Source: Taeniopygia guttata (taxonomy: Eukaryota; Chordata; Aves; Passeriformes; Estrildidae). From it: a stretch of 64,000 nt of DNA. The stretch spans positions 5,887,501-5,951,500 of the forward strand of contig NC_133028.1 in NCBI RefSeq assembly GCF_048771995.1, written 5' to 3'. This document shows, one piece after another, positions 12,501 through 22,800 of the stretch; the first letter of the stretch is position 1; every line of letters begins with the position of its first letter. The notes under the pieces are model-generated. The model was not told the origin of the DNA, ran no database searches, and was given only the letters and a program-made list of their open reading frames with translations. Both the position numbers and the translations under genes were made by a program.

Positions 12501-15421
12501 GCTCTGTGTGCTGGCAGAGGGGAAAATATGTGGTGGTGTAAAAACCAGGAAATGACAGAGTTGTTGACAGTCTCTGAGTGCGACACGGATATTGAAGTGT
12601 AAATTACAGCTGGGAATAATTCAGAAGAAGCCAAGATAATTTCTCTCCTGGAATGAAAATACAGTTCAGAAAGTGGTCTCAGGTGGGCATTAGCACAAGT
12701 CAAGGGCTTGAAGTGCTCAGAGACCTTCCCTAGAACAAGCTCTCTGGTCAATAACCCCTTGGAGCCCCAGAGTGGGAGACGGGGGGGCACTGCAGCAGTT
12801 CCCTGAGGTTCCCATCCCCATCTCACGCCCTGTGTTCCCTTTAGCCGGGCAGTTGTCCACAGATGACCTGAACTCCCTGATCGCGCACGCGCACCGCCGC
12901 ATCGACCAGCTGAACCGGGAGCTGGCGGAGCAGCGCGTCCGGGAGCAGCAGCACATCGAGTCCGCCCTGGAGAAGCAGAAACTTGAAGATAAAAAAGCGT
13001 TTGAGGCAGCAGTGGCCAAAGCGCTGGAGCGTCACAAAAATGAGATTGAATTAGAACAGGAGAGGAAGGTAAAGTGGCCTAAAGCACCTGGTTAAATCTT
13101 TGGCTCAAAAGGAAGGTAGAAGAGTTAATGGAAGAGGCCAGATGTAGTGGGAGATTTCACATGAGTGACCCCAGGCTAAACATGAAAAGGAGATGTTGAG
13201 CAAGGAAACTGCTGCAAAGTTAGAATGGTAAAATCTTACTGGGAACGACTTTGTGAAGTTACTTGGCTCCTGTTGGAGATAGGATTGCTGGGTCAAAATA
13301 AATCCTAGAATGATTTGGGTTAGAAAGGACCTTCAGGATCACCTTGTTCCAGCCTCCTGCCATGGGCAGGGACCGCTTCCCCAAGACCAGGTTGCTCCAA
13401 GCCAGCATGATCTGGGAAAGGGGCTGGGGCAGCCACAGCTTCTCTGGGCAGTCTGTGCCAGTGCCTCACTACCCTCACTGAGAAATTCAGTGTTTGATCT
13501 GACCTTGTGTGGCCATTATAGAGCTATGCTGGGAAAAGGTAAAGTCTCTTGGGTTTGGAAGCTCATTTATAAACCAGCTTCCAAAAGTGTTTGATTTGAC
13601 ATGTTACTGTATTTTTTATATACTACTTTGGTAGCTGCACTAAGTGCCTACTGAGTAACCAGCAGTTACTCACTCACATGGTGAACCATCTTAACATCTC
13701 TAGGAAAAGGCTCAGCTGTAAAACTGGACCTCAGCAGGTCTTTAAGATGAAATACAGGCTCTGTCAGTGCCACTGCTCTGACATGTACCCCGAGTAATCA
13801 CTGTGATCCTGTGACAGTGTGTGACAAGCAGCTGAGCAGTGGTGGTGCATTACATCCTTGTGTGTGTGCAGGTGGAAGAGGTGCGGGAGGTGATGGAGAG
13901 CGAGATGCGGACCCAGCTCCGGCGCCAGGCTGCTGCCCACACCGACCACCTCAGAGACGTCCTGAAGATCCAGGAGCAGGATCTAAAGATGGAATTTGAG
14001 CAGGTAAGGGAGAGGAGTCCCCAGGGGAATTAAAGAGATATTTAAACCCCTGCAAAGCACACGTTTAATATGACAAGTGTTCTGAGCCGTGTTCCAGGGA
14101 ATTGAAATGGGGGCTGGGGAGGGAAGCGGGCTTACCTTGAGGTGATATTGACTGCAGGTTTATAAACGTGTAGGTTTTATTCAGACTTGTCTGAAAAGCT
14201 TTTGTTGTAAGTGACAAATTTTTGACACAAGTGCAGTAACTGTTAAATTCACCCCAATAAGGTTTCTTTCTGATATATTTTATTTACTGTATGCATTGGC
14301 CCTAACAAGGACAACAGATTTAGAGAAATGTGTCTTAAAAATAAGGTAAATATCATTAACCAGCTGTTTGTTACTTGTATTGCACTGTTTCAGAACCTAT
14401 CTGAGAAGCTCAGCGAACAGGAGATACAGTTCAGACGCCTTACTCAGGAACAGCTTGACAACTTCACCTTGGATATAAACACTGCCTATGCCAGGCTGAA
14501 GGGAATTGAGCAAGCAGTCGAGAGTGAGCACTGAATTCCTCATTAAGGACTAGAACTATGTTCCCCAAAGGCCCCTTGGCCAAACTTGGGTGTCTAAACC
14601 CAGGCTTAGGCACACAGCTCACACTGCTGAGCACAGATGAGCGAGTCTGAGGTGGTTCTTTCTGGCTCTGAACAGAGGGACAGACTTGCTTTAGAGCACG
14701 TGCTGATGGGGTGGCTGCTTTGGAAAGCAGAGGGTAGAGAGGGATGGCTGTTGCTGCTTGTTCTCAAAGCCACGTGTGCCCAACTGAGAGCCCCTTCTTG
14801 GCTTCCCTTGCAGGTCACGCAGTGGCAGAGGAGGAGGCCAGGAAGGCCCATCAGCTGTGGCTGTCCGTGGAAGCGCTGAAATACTGCATGAGATCAGGCA
14901 CGGGGGACAGCCCCACGGAGCCCCTGGGGAGCGCGGTGAAGGCCATCAAAGCCAGCTGCGCCGACAACGCCTTCACGGAAGCCCTAACGGCAGCTCTCCC
15001 GCAGGAGTCCCTGACACGGGGCGTGTACAACGAGGAGGCCCTCAGAGCACGGTTCCACACAGTCCAAAAACTGGCAAAACGAGTGGCCATGATCGACGAG
15101 ACCAGGAACAGCCTGTACCAATACTTCCTGTCCTACCTGCAGTCGCTGCTGCTGTTCCACCCTCAGCAGCTGAAGCCACCGGCTGAGCTCAGCCCCGACG
15201 ACCTCGACACGTTTAAGTTACTGTCTTACGCTTCCTACTGCATCGAACACGGAGATCTGGAGCTGGCGGCCAAATTTGTCAACCAGTTACGAGGAGAGTC
15301 GCGGAGGGTGGCACACGACTGGCTCACGGAAGCACGCATGACCCTAGAAACCAGACAGATTGTGGATATCTTGACAGCATATGCCAGTGCTGTGGGGTTG
15401 GGAACAACTCAAGTGGAGTGA
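352..15421 (+). CDS. IMMT: IMMT (mitofilin/MIC60), 3' thirteen coding exons; 5' end outside window
   Basis: IMMT encodes the inner-membrane core subunit of the MICOS complex, which holds crista junctions. Coding exons: 352-541, 1878-1998, 4177-4257, 5318-5419, 5975-6111, 7121-7224, 9075-9210, 10224-10353, 11845-11859, 12845-13068, 13872-14003, 14394-14523 and 14814-15421 (stop TGA 15419-15421). All introns are GT-AG and phases agree at every junction. The segment gives 702 residues and aligns with human IMMT from about residue 41 to its end. In order it shows a glycine-rich transmembrane segment, a variable linker, long charged coiled-coil stretches, and the C-terminal mitofilin region (14814-15421). 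The linker before the motif [14 protein letters not shown] is shorter than in the human long isoform. The start codon and mitochondrial presequence are upstream, because the first exon here begins at the third base of a codon. Identity comes from remembered protein similarity, not a search. Confidence 0.97.
2562..4150 (-). mobile_element. CR1 LINE, long but internally deleted copy, in IMMT intron
   Basis: Read on the minus strand this is a CR1 retroposon, antisense to IMMT. From high to low coordinates it shows the end of ORF1 (about 4140-4020, with a SIFG motif and a Leu-Asn end) and ORF2 endonuclease remnants (about 4000-3760, TWWDGS and DWS). Next come the C-terminal part of reverse transcriptase (about 3690-3400, remnants of the VPQG and FADD motifs) and the 3' UTR down to 2562. 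The catalytic middle of the reverse transcriptase is missing, and many stops and shifts show it is dead. Most avian CR1 copies keep only a few hundred 3' bases, so this one is unusually complete at its 5' side. Confidence 0.9.
4142..4148 (+). promoter_or_regulatory. Perfect TACTAAC branch-point match, IMMT
   Basis: TACTAAC lies 28 bases before the acceptor at 4176, at the usual branch-point distance. The tract between it and the acceptor is only weakly pyrimidine-rich. The CR1 copy stops just upstream, around 4140. Confidence 0.6.
7589..7945 (+). mobile_element. CR1 LINE 3' fragment
   Basis: Sense-oriented CR1 3' UTR sequence: gaagagaaggctctggggagacc, then ggattaggaagaaattcttcc-like text, then the terminal caacccaaactgtttgagga. 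It lies in the IMMT intron between exons 7121-7224 and 9075-9210. Confidence 0.9.
9314..9495 (-). mobile_element. CR1 LINE 3' fragment
   Basis: The plus strand begins catagaatcacagaacatgc and continues with the text typical of the reverse complement of a CR1 3' end (ggaccc-like core, cagctcctgg, cacttcttgagctcagacag). It belongs to a different subfamily from the copy at 7589. It begins about 100 bp past the exon ending at 9210. Confidence 0.87.
10354..12844 (+). other. IMMT introns flanking the microexon, otherwise unique sequence
   Basis: Apart from the 15-nt exon at 11845-11859, these 2.5 kb show no repeat family, RNA gene or other recognised exon. Confidence 0.5.
11845..11859 (+). CDS. 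IMMT: IMMT 15-nt microexon
   Basis: The fifteen bases lie between acceptor tctattgcag and donor gtgagt. They keep phase 1 on both sides and complete the sequence [18 protein letters not shown] across three exons. The human protein has SVSDL at the same place, so the five residues are ancestral. Skipping the exon would remove five residues without changing the frame. Flanking introns are 1491 and 985 bp. Confidence 0.9.
13303..13505 (-). mobile_element. CR1 LINE 3' fragment
   Basis: Reverse-complement CR1 3' end (tagaatgatttgggttagaa, ccatgggcagggacc, cttctctgggcagtctgtgc), in the IMMT intron after the exon 12845-13068. It is diverged and truncated. Confidence 0.85.
14814..15421 (+). CDS. IMMT: IMMT terminal coding exon (C-terminal mitofilin domain)
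   Basis: This 608-bp exon begins after ccttgcag and ends at TGA 15419-15421. It encodes the most conserved part of mitofilin, including [36 protein letters not shown] and [20 protein letters not shown]. This C-terminal region is the part of the family linked to partner binding in MICOS and to lipid binding. Third codon positions are strongly GC-rich compared with the flanking introns. The protein ends in TQVE, two residues shorter than the human TQVQPE. Confidence 0.97.
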
Positions 15422-15775
15422 GCTAGGATTGGAGCTTTGGAGGCAGTTCAGCTGTTCTGTGTCAGAGAGAAATCCCATGATCTCTTGAGGGTTCAAACAG
15501 AGCTGTTGGCAGGGGCTGGAAGCAGTAAATCAAAGCACGGGTACTGTCTTGTTTCCTTGCACTGTATTTAATTTCACCATCTGTTGTATTTTTGTTGGTT
15601 TTGAGTTGTCATGACAACCAACTTCAGGAAGCTTCCCTACAATTTGTGTAAGAATTAATGTTCCCCCATCTTACCAACTGGGCTTGTGATCGAACCAAAA
15701 TAATGTTTGTAACCTGCCATTAATCATTTGCCACTTTGTCAGCTGAATAAAACAAGACTTCAACCACTTGCTCCT
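15422..15775 (+). other. IMMT: IMMT 3' UTR
   Basis: The stretch runs from the stop codon to the expected cleavage site. It is AT-rich, contains no repeat I recognise, and ends about 25 bases after a canonical poly(A) hexamer. Confidence 0.75.
15746..15751 (+). terminator. IMMT: IMMT poly(A) signal AATAAA
   Basis: A canonical AATAAA lies 325 bp past the IMMT stop codon, with a T-rich, TG-containing tract 25-45 bases downstream. It is the only hexamer of this kind between the stop codon and the convergent PTCD3 end, so cleavage is expected near 15765-15780. Confidence 0.8.
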
Positions 15776-15779
15776 GCTG

Positions 15780-16115
15780 TTTAAGTCTCCTGTTTAAACA
15801 TCAACTACAACTGGGCAGTACAAAGCTCAGTCTTTCTCCATGACCTGAAGAGTTAAAACTCTTAATTTCCTTCTTTCAAGGAGCAAGAAAGCAAGAATTC
15901 AGTGATGTGATTAATTTTTACAGCATTTAAAAAAAAAAAAAATGAACCCAGCTTTGAGTACAGGATATGTACAAAACTGGTGTAAGAGCAGATCCTGTCC
16001 TGGATTTCTGTCCTGGTAGGTTTCTTGTCGGAGCTGCTCTGCTGTAGTTCTAGAACACCACGTATTTCTACCACAAAGGTAAACTTTGGTTCAACCACAG
16101 TTTTTGCTCAAGGAT
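15780..16115. other. Short intergenic gap between convergent IMMT and PTCD3
   Basis: About 340 bp separate the predicted cleavage sites of the two tail-to-tail genes. The only notable sequence is a poly-A run near 15929-15942. No open frame matching a known protein, RNA gene or CR1 fragment was recognised. A modest extension of either 3' end would make the transcripts overlap. Confidence 0.6.
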
Positions 16116-16119
16116 TATG

Positions 16120-16725
16120 AGAATACAGCCAGCTTTAATGTCAGCCATTTATTAGAGACAGTCTCCAGCTGTACAAAGTGTCATTTAACATCTACACTGC
16201 AACACCTGTCCCAAAACACCAAAAGGATGAGGAATAACACCACAGGTGCTGAGTATTGCATTACTTAAGTGTTCATATACAGAGTAAACTCGGTCTCTAA
16301 GTAGTTCAGCAAAGTTAGATGGAAAGGAGTTACATTTGCTGCAGAGTGGAGTGACAGGAGGCCCACAAGAAGTCTTGCTGAAGCTGTGGAAGTCTTGTGC
16401 CTGCTTGAGCGGCCTCCAGGGTGCACAGCAGCCCTCTCCCCTCAGTGATGCTGTTATCAGGAGCCAGCTCTTGCAGGGGTACTGGGGAGGAGAACTGGGG
16501 TAGCCCACGCTGTGTCCCACATTACCAAGAAGATTTAACAGCTTCCAGCTGGCACATGAGGACAGTGTCTTGCCAAGCAGGGCCCGTGTCAGAACACTGA
16601 GCATTCATCAGTGCTGCAGCGCCTTCCAGAAGCCATTCCTTCAGTAATTTCACTCCTTCCAAAGCCTCCTGGTATCATGGCAACAGTTGCTCCCAGTTTT
16701 CCCCAGAGGAAGGGAAGAGGGACAG
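16120..16725 (-). other. PTCD3: PTCD3 3' UTR
   Basis: About 600 bp lie between the PTCD3 stop codon and its predicted cleavage site. No open frame or repeat was recognised. The stretch ends just past an AATAAA and a nearby ATTAAA on the minus strand. Confidence 0.7.
16148..16153 (-). terminator. PTCD3: PTCD3 poly(A) signal AATAAA
   Basis: The plus strand reads tttatt here, which is AATAAA on the minus strand. A weaker ATTAAA follows at 16139-16134, and a TG-rich element (TGTGGTTG) lies about 45 bases downstream. Cleavage is expected near 16110-16130. Confidence 0.72.
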
Positions 16726-16804
16726 CTACTCACGGTCGCTGTCACTACTGTCACTGTCACTATCGCTGCTGTCACCATCCCACTTGATACTCTCCAGTGC
16801 CTTC
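16726..16804 (-). CDS. PTCD3: PTCD3 last coding exon with Asp-Ser tail
   Basis: The exon ends the protein with SIKWDGDSSDSDSDSSDSDRE followed by TAG. The human protein has an equivalent DSDTDSSSDSDSDTSEGK tail. The DNA is a run of imperfect GAC/AGT/AGC codons, prone to slippage. The repeated S-D pairs resemble casein-kinase-2 target sites; that role is inference. Confidence 0.93.
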
Positions 16805-19800
16805 CTGTGATGTCAAAGAGATCAGTCATCAGTCACCTGTTGTGACTTCTGCTTGAAAAGAGAGATCCCGAAACACAAGGCAAAACAGAACAGTATGGGC
16901 TGTCTAATGCCTACTGTCCTCAAAGGGCAAGTGCACCCAGCATTTGGTGGAATCACATCCTCTTGGAAAAGCCAACTCCTTCAGCTCCCCTCCAAGTGCT
17001 GAGCCAGCTGTCAGGGATGCTGGGCTTGTATTTATTCCCTTGGAGCACATCTGTCTCCAAATTGTGGTCCCTCAAGCCCTGATCACCATCTGAGGATCAT
17101 CTGGGCTTGGCTCCAGCAGTGCAGTGAGAGGTGACCACAGAACCTGGCAGCCACATACAGGGCCATGCTGCACCACCCCTGCTTTCACTGGACTGCAGCA
17201 GTGCCTTCAGGCAGCCAGACCCAGCTAGGAAAAGACTCCAGGAAAGGAAGGCAACAGCAGGACTGAGCAGTGGATAAGGCTAACCCCAGCATGGAAAATT
17301 CCCTTCCCTCCTAGGTGGGATGGATACAGCATCGAACCAAAAACTGAGGGGCCATTTCAGTCCTGGAGTCAACACACCAGCACATCACTCTGAAGCCAGT
17401 TGTCTGCTCCTTTGTCAGAGAAGCCTTTCCAAAGGCACTGCCCCTCCAAGACCCTGTCTACTGTACCCCTTTAGCAGAAACATGAAACATTCCAACTTAC
17501 TTCTGTGTTTCAGAGAGTTCAAATTCCTCCTCCGTTCTGCTTTTCAGCTTTTGAGATAAAGGAAGCCCAAGGGATGCTGCCAGCTTTACCATCTTAATTG
17601 CCTCATCTGGGCAATTGGTTTGCTTAGCACAGTTCAAGAACTCGTCCATCACCTTGTCGCTGCAAAGGCAAATGGTGACTGTTCTCAGGGTCACAGGAGA
17701 GGTGCCCATTAATTTATAGCCCATGCTTTGGAGAGGGAGAGGAGGTGACATTTTCAGATCAACCAGTTCATCTTGCTCCTGCCAGGAACTTCACCTCTAG
17801 AAGTGAGGTAGAGGGAAGGCTTTGTGGCAAATTTGGGAACTTCTGTCCCAGCAGAAGAGAGCAGGCACGGAGTGTCACTAGGTGTGTAAGCCTTTGGTAT
17901 CACACACCCTTCATGTTGTTCCCTGGGGCAAGCTCCAACTTCATTTAAAAAAACCCCACACTTAAACAAAACCCATTTCTATTCCTTACAAGTTGTATTC
18001 TACTTCAAACAGTACCCTCCTCCAGAAGCCTGAGACAAGCAGGCTGGTGTAGCCTAACAGGGAACCACCTAAGATTTAGCATTTGACTTGATAAATTTGT
18101 CTTCAGAAATCCAGGCACCTCTGAAACACCTGTGCTTGGTTCAGAGCATACAGGAGTATTTCTGAGCAGGTGGGAAATGAGATGTTTGTCAGTCCTGCTC
18201 AGACTGATTTGCACAGCTGAGTTCATCAGTGGCACTGCTCTCAGTGGCCCAGAGCTTCAGACACCAACCACTTCACTCCCTCTCACTTTGCCCTTTCAAC
18301 GTTTGAAACGTGTATTGCAAGACAGAAAGCTCTTGGAATATTCTCCACTGGATAAACAAACAGCCATACTCACAGGGACAGACAGACATTCATGTTCTGG
18401 AAATAAATGGACCATTAGTATCAGTTACAACTGGAGGTTGGACTACCTGTCCTTTAAAAGTCCCTTCCATCCCAAACTATTCCTTCATCCCATAACAGAA
18501 ATTCAGGATCTTAGCCAAAGGGGAGATTCAGTCACTGAAGAACCTAAAAATACTTACGTGGGAATCCTATTGATTTTCTGGAAATGCTCCCTCATGTTCC
18601 TATTCAAAAGAAAACAAAAGAACAATTTTAAAACCACAGGTAACAGGAACAGACAGATATTCAACCTCTTGGATGAGCCTCCACTGAAACACAGGTAAGC
18701 TTAAATTCATGAAACAATCTTCCCCATAGATCTCACGCTGTATCCTTGCAAATGCAAGCTGTACCAGCTAACTTCACTGATTAGTTTAACACAAAGTATC
18801 TTAAACTCCTGCAGAAAATGGTAAATGCAGCTGGTGCCAACTGCCCTTTAAAATACTACCTATTTTTAGTATTTTAAGAGACTCCTTTCTTGCTACTCCT
18901 TTGTTCCAAATGAATCACTGTACACTGAACCTCTGTCTTTAACAGAAAATTGCTCAGAACCTTAAATCAGAGGCTAGGTATTTTAACCTGTACTTCAAGT
19001 TTAGAGCATGTAGGACAGTAAATTCTAGCTATTAAGAGTTCTAAAAATAGTCTATTTACAGTTTTAACTAGGGCTGCTGCTAATTAAAAATTTAATTAAA
19101 CTAATTAATCTCTTGATCAGGTTGAATTCCAATGAGTTCTAAAAATCAAAAATGGCAAGTTGTGAGCACTCAGCAGTGCTCAGGAAAGTGATTGTCAGAC
19201 CACACCTTGCCATAAGCAGCTGTACAAAGCTCTACACCAGATACTACATTAGTTTCTAAACCATTTTTAAGACAGACAGCTGTAACTTGGTGTCAAGGAA
19301 CAATAACAAGCGAAAAAACCCATCATATTCCCTGCAGGCTTTATCCCCTCCCTTTGACTGCACTGGCATTCCAAGGCATAGGTCCTTAGCTTTTGCTTTC
19401 TGTGACTAAACCTTGAGTTGCAGTGTCAGCAAGCCCAGAGCTCAGAGAGCCCACACATACCAGGCATCCTGGGTCCTCCCAGCCCTGGAAAACAGCACCA
19501 CGACATGGCCCAGAGCACTCCCTGTCCACTCCAGGGGGACCTGCCCTGGCCCAGCAGGCTCATGGACAGCTTTGATTTCTTCTGCACACTTGGCAAATGC
19601 CTGCTGAATCTGTGAAAACATTGTGCTATGAAGAACAAAACCTCTGAAATTAACAGAAGCTTTTCCTGCCATTTCTCCTGCAGCTCCTATTGGTTTGCTC
19701 TGTATGTGATTTAAACTTTTGAGTTAACAGTTATTACGCAGGGAGACAAATCTGTCACTTCTGTCAGGACAGCTGTCCCCACTAGGCAAGGTCCAAGGTG

Positions 19801-22800
19801 GCTTTGCAGGGACAGCTCTATTTGCCTTCAACACCCTGCAGCTTGAGAAAGCAACTACTGCAACAAAATCCTTGGCAAAAATCCCTCAATTCTTCCATGT
19901 CCTTCCCAGAGCACATGGGCTGGTTGGGCTGCATTACTTCTCCAAACCCTGGTAAGAAGGGATCCTGCTCTGTTAATCTGAGGTTTCTTTATAGGTTGAA
20001 GACAGTCTAAAGAGTTAGCAGGCCTGGATAAATACACATGGAACTGGAAATCTGCAGAGGTAGATGCACTGGAACTGGATCTCTAGGACTGAGAGCTTCA
20101 CTCTATCCCAGCTTGATTTTGGCTGGGATAGAGTGAAATTTCTTCAGTTTCTTCTTTCTTACTATGGGGCTGTGTTTTGTATTTAAGGTGGGAAGTATGT
20201 TGATAACACAGGAATATTTTTGTCGTTGCTGGGCAGTGCTTAAAGAGCATCAAGGTTCCCTGACCAGGGAGTGGGCTGTGGGTGCACAAGGTGTGTGGTA
20301 CAACGAGGAGTTGGGAGGGGACACATCCGGGACTGCTGAACCTAAATGCCCAAGGGATATTTCAGACCACAGGGTGGCATGCTCAGGAGCTGGGGAAAGG
20401 AAGAATGGGGGATTCATTTGGGAAGTCAAACACCATCACTCCAAGTAACTGTTATACATGAGCTTTCCAGGAGCCTGGCTTTCCTAGGCATGGCTGAACA
20501 CCTGCCATTGATGGGAAATGGCAACTGAACCTGAGCTCTGGCCTTTTACTGTCCCAGTTCCCTCCACCATCTCACAGGGGAGGAGTGAGCAAGCAGCTGT
20601 GTGGGGGCTCAGCTGTTCAGGGGTGTTATCAGCTTCCTTACCTCACTGGGGTGCTGGTCCCTGCTCATCAAAGACAAGAACTCTTCCAACAAGTCTTGTC
20701 TCCTGCTAAACCCCAGCTGTTTCACATCTGTTTAGAGAGAGGCAGTAGTTGGTATGTGTGACCAGTACCCCTGTTCCCAAATCCTGGCAATATGCTCTGC
20801 TCAATTTAACACGGCAGAACCATTCTCTGTGACTGAGCAGGTCACATTTAGTTCCCTTTCTTTCCCCTCCGTATCAGATCCTATGCACCAAATACATGAA
20901 CTAATCCGATTTCTTCTTCCCTTCCCTGCTGGTCTCAAGATTTCTGGGTGACAGCCCAACTACTCCCCTTGATAATGGCCTTCCATGTCCCCAGCACAGA
21001 CTAACCTGGTGGTGGTGACGACCCTGTCACAGAGCAGGGAGGGAACAACACACAGAGCACTGTCTGTAACATCAAACACCAGTGGTGCTCAGGGGGAACA
21101 TGGACCTGAACTGCTGCTGGACAGTGAGGCCTGCAACCCCCCATAGCCAGAACCCCCCACCACCATCTGCTGAGGATTAAGGAGTCTTCGTATTCTTTGT
21201 GTTTTTTGGGGGGCTAGATTAAATATTAACCAAGGATCTGCAGAGTCCAGGTGATTTAATACCACAGGCAAGCACTACACCTTATCATGGCTACTCCAAG
21301 CAATGGGAAGTTTCCAAACTAGTTCCAACTCTGCACTGCTCCAGGCATTTGTCAAACTGCCTATGAAGCCATGTAGCCATCACTGACCTTCCCAGACTGA
21401 AGGGATCATTTCCAACTGGTTGGCTGCATCCAGTGCTTGAAGGAGGTCCAGTATATTTTTAGGACTTGGATAGAAGAGCTGATGAAGGAAGATAATAATT
21501 TCAGTCACCTGTGACTCCTCCATTTCTCCACAGAAAAGCTCTGCAGCTCTCACCCTGGTATACACTTACTGAAGATGATGTTTCTTTGTACCACTTCAAC
21601 ACCACCTCAATTTGTTCCATCATGCACAACAACGAAAAGAATTTTGACCTAGAGAGAAAAAAAACCATCCTAATTCAGTGATGGTTAAATCAAGCAAACT
21701 ATAGAAGTACCAGCAAATGATGGTGTGCTGATCAGATTTGTATTGCAGATCAAGGACATTTAGCTGATTGCCACACTCCATGCAATCAGAAAAGCAGCAG
21801 TGACAACTTAATGCTGACACTAGATTATCGGGAGAACTAATTAGACCACTCTGTTTTAAAATATATGAACAAAGCAATCTTCCTGCCTGATGCCAGTTTC
21901 AAGGTACCTGAATCTCTCTCAAATGCAGCTTTTGGAAATAAGAACTGAATTAAATTAACCTTGTTACTTGTGCAAGTTCACAAGACAAGCCTGAGTACTT
22001 GATCCAGTGCACTGTCTAGGAAAACACCCTTACCCTAAGAAATGATGCTGTTTTGGTGTTACCTCCAGAGCTGCCATGCCGGGTACGCAAAAGAATGGTA
22101 GAACCCACAACTGGTTGTTCTCGGTGTTGGATGGGTGTTTAAGACACTGGATTTCAGTTCAAAGGCCACAAACTGAAAATAACTCCTAAGCAATCACTGT
22201 TCTCATGAAGGATCTAATTTCCAAACTGGACACACAATAACCAGCTGGCACTCAATGTCTGAATCCGAGTTTGTATTGAAGCTGACAACAACACACAAGA
22301 TGCTGAATACAACATCCACTTCACTCACCAATAGCCATTTGACCGATCCACATCCAAGAATTTCCAGTTGTCTCCCTTCTCCAGGGCTTTATTTAACTGA
22401 TAGGCAAGCTTGATATCCTTCAGATCACAGCACTGCAACAAACCAGTCAGATTTTAAAGCTGTTACCAAATGTGACTCACAAAAGTCACAGAGGTACATG
22501 CATGTATCACAGGCATGCAAATTACCAATTAGGGAGGAGTCAGGCAAAGACTGCAGAATTATGGCAGCAAGGAAAAGGTGATGAGAGCAGATGAAAATGG
22601 AAGATACCGAAAGCTAAACCTTGTGACAGGACGTAAACTTACAGGAGATTCTCCAACAGCTGGAGAGGCTCAAAGGAATTCTGATGGCAAGGAAGAGGCA
22701 CTTACCACTTGCATGGCGGTGGTAAAAAAGTTGGCTGAAAGGGAGCAAACAAAAGTCTGTTAACTTCTAGCTTCCAAGGAGACATAAACCAGCTCATTAA

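Noticed and set aside
17160-17175. gggccatgct, a U6-complementary string, considered as the U94 guide
   Set aside because: It is on the wrong strand for a PTCD3 intronic snoRNA and has no C/D boxes or stem nearby. The true SNORD94 is at 26133-26275.
18190-18240. C/D-like boxes (ACTGATGA on the minus strand) in PTCD3 intron 22
   Set aside because: No terminal stem, and the first base of the C box does not fit the consensus.
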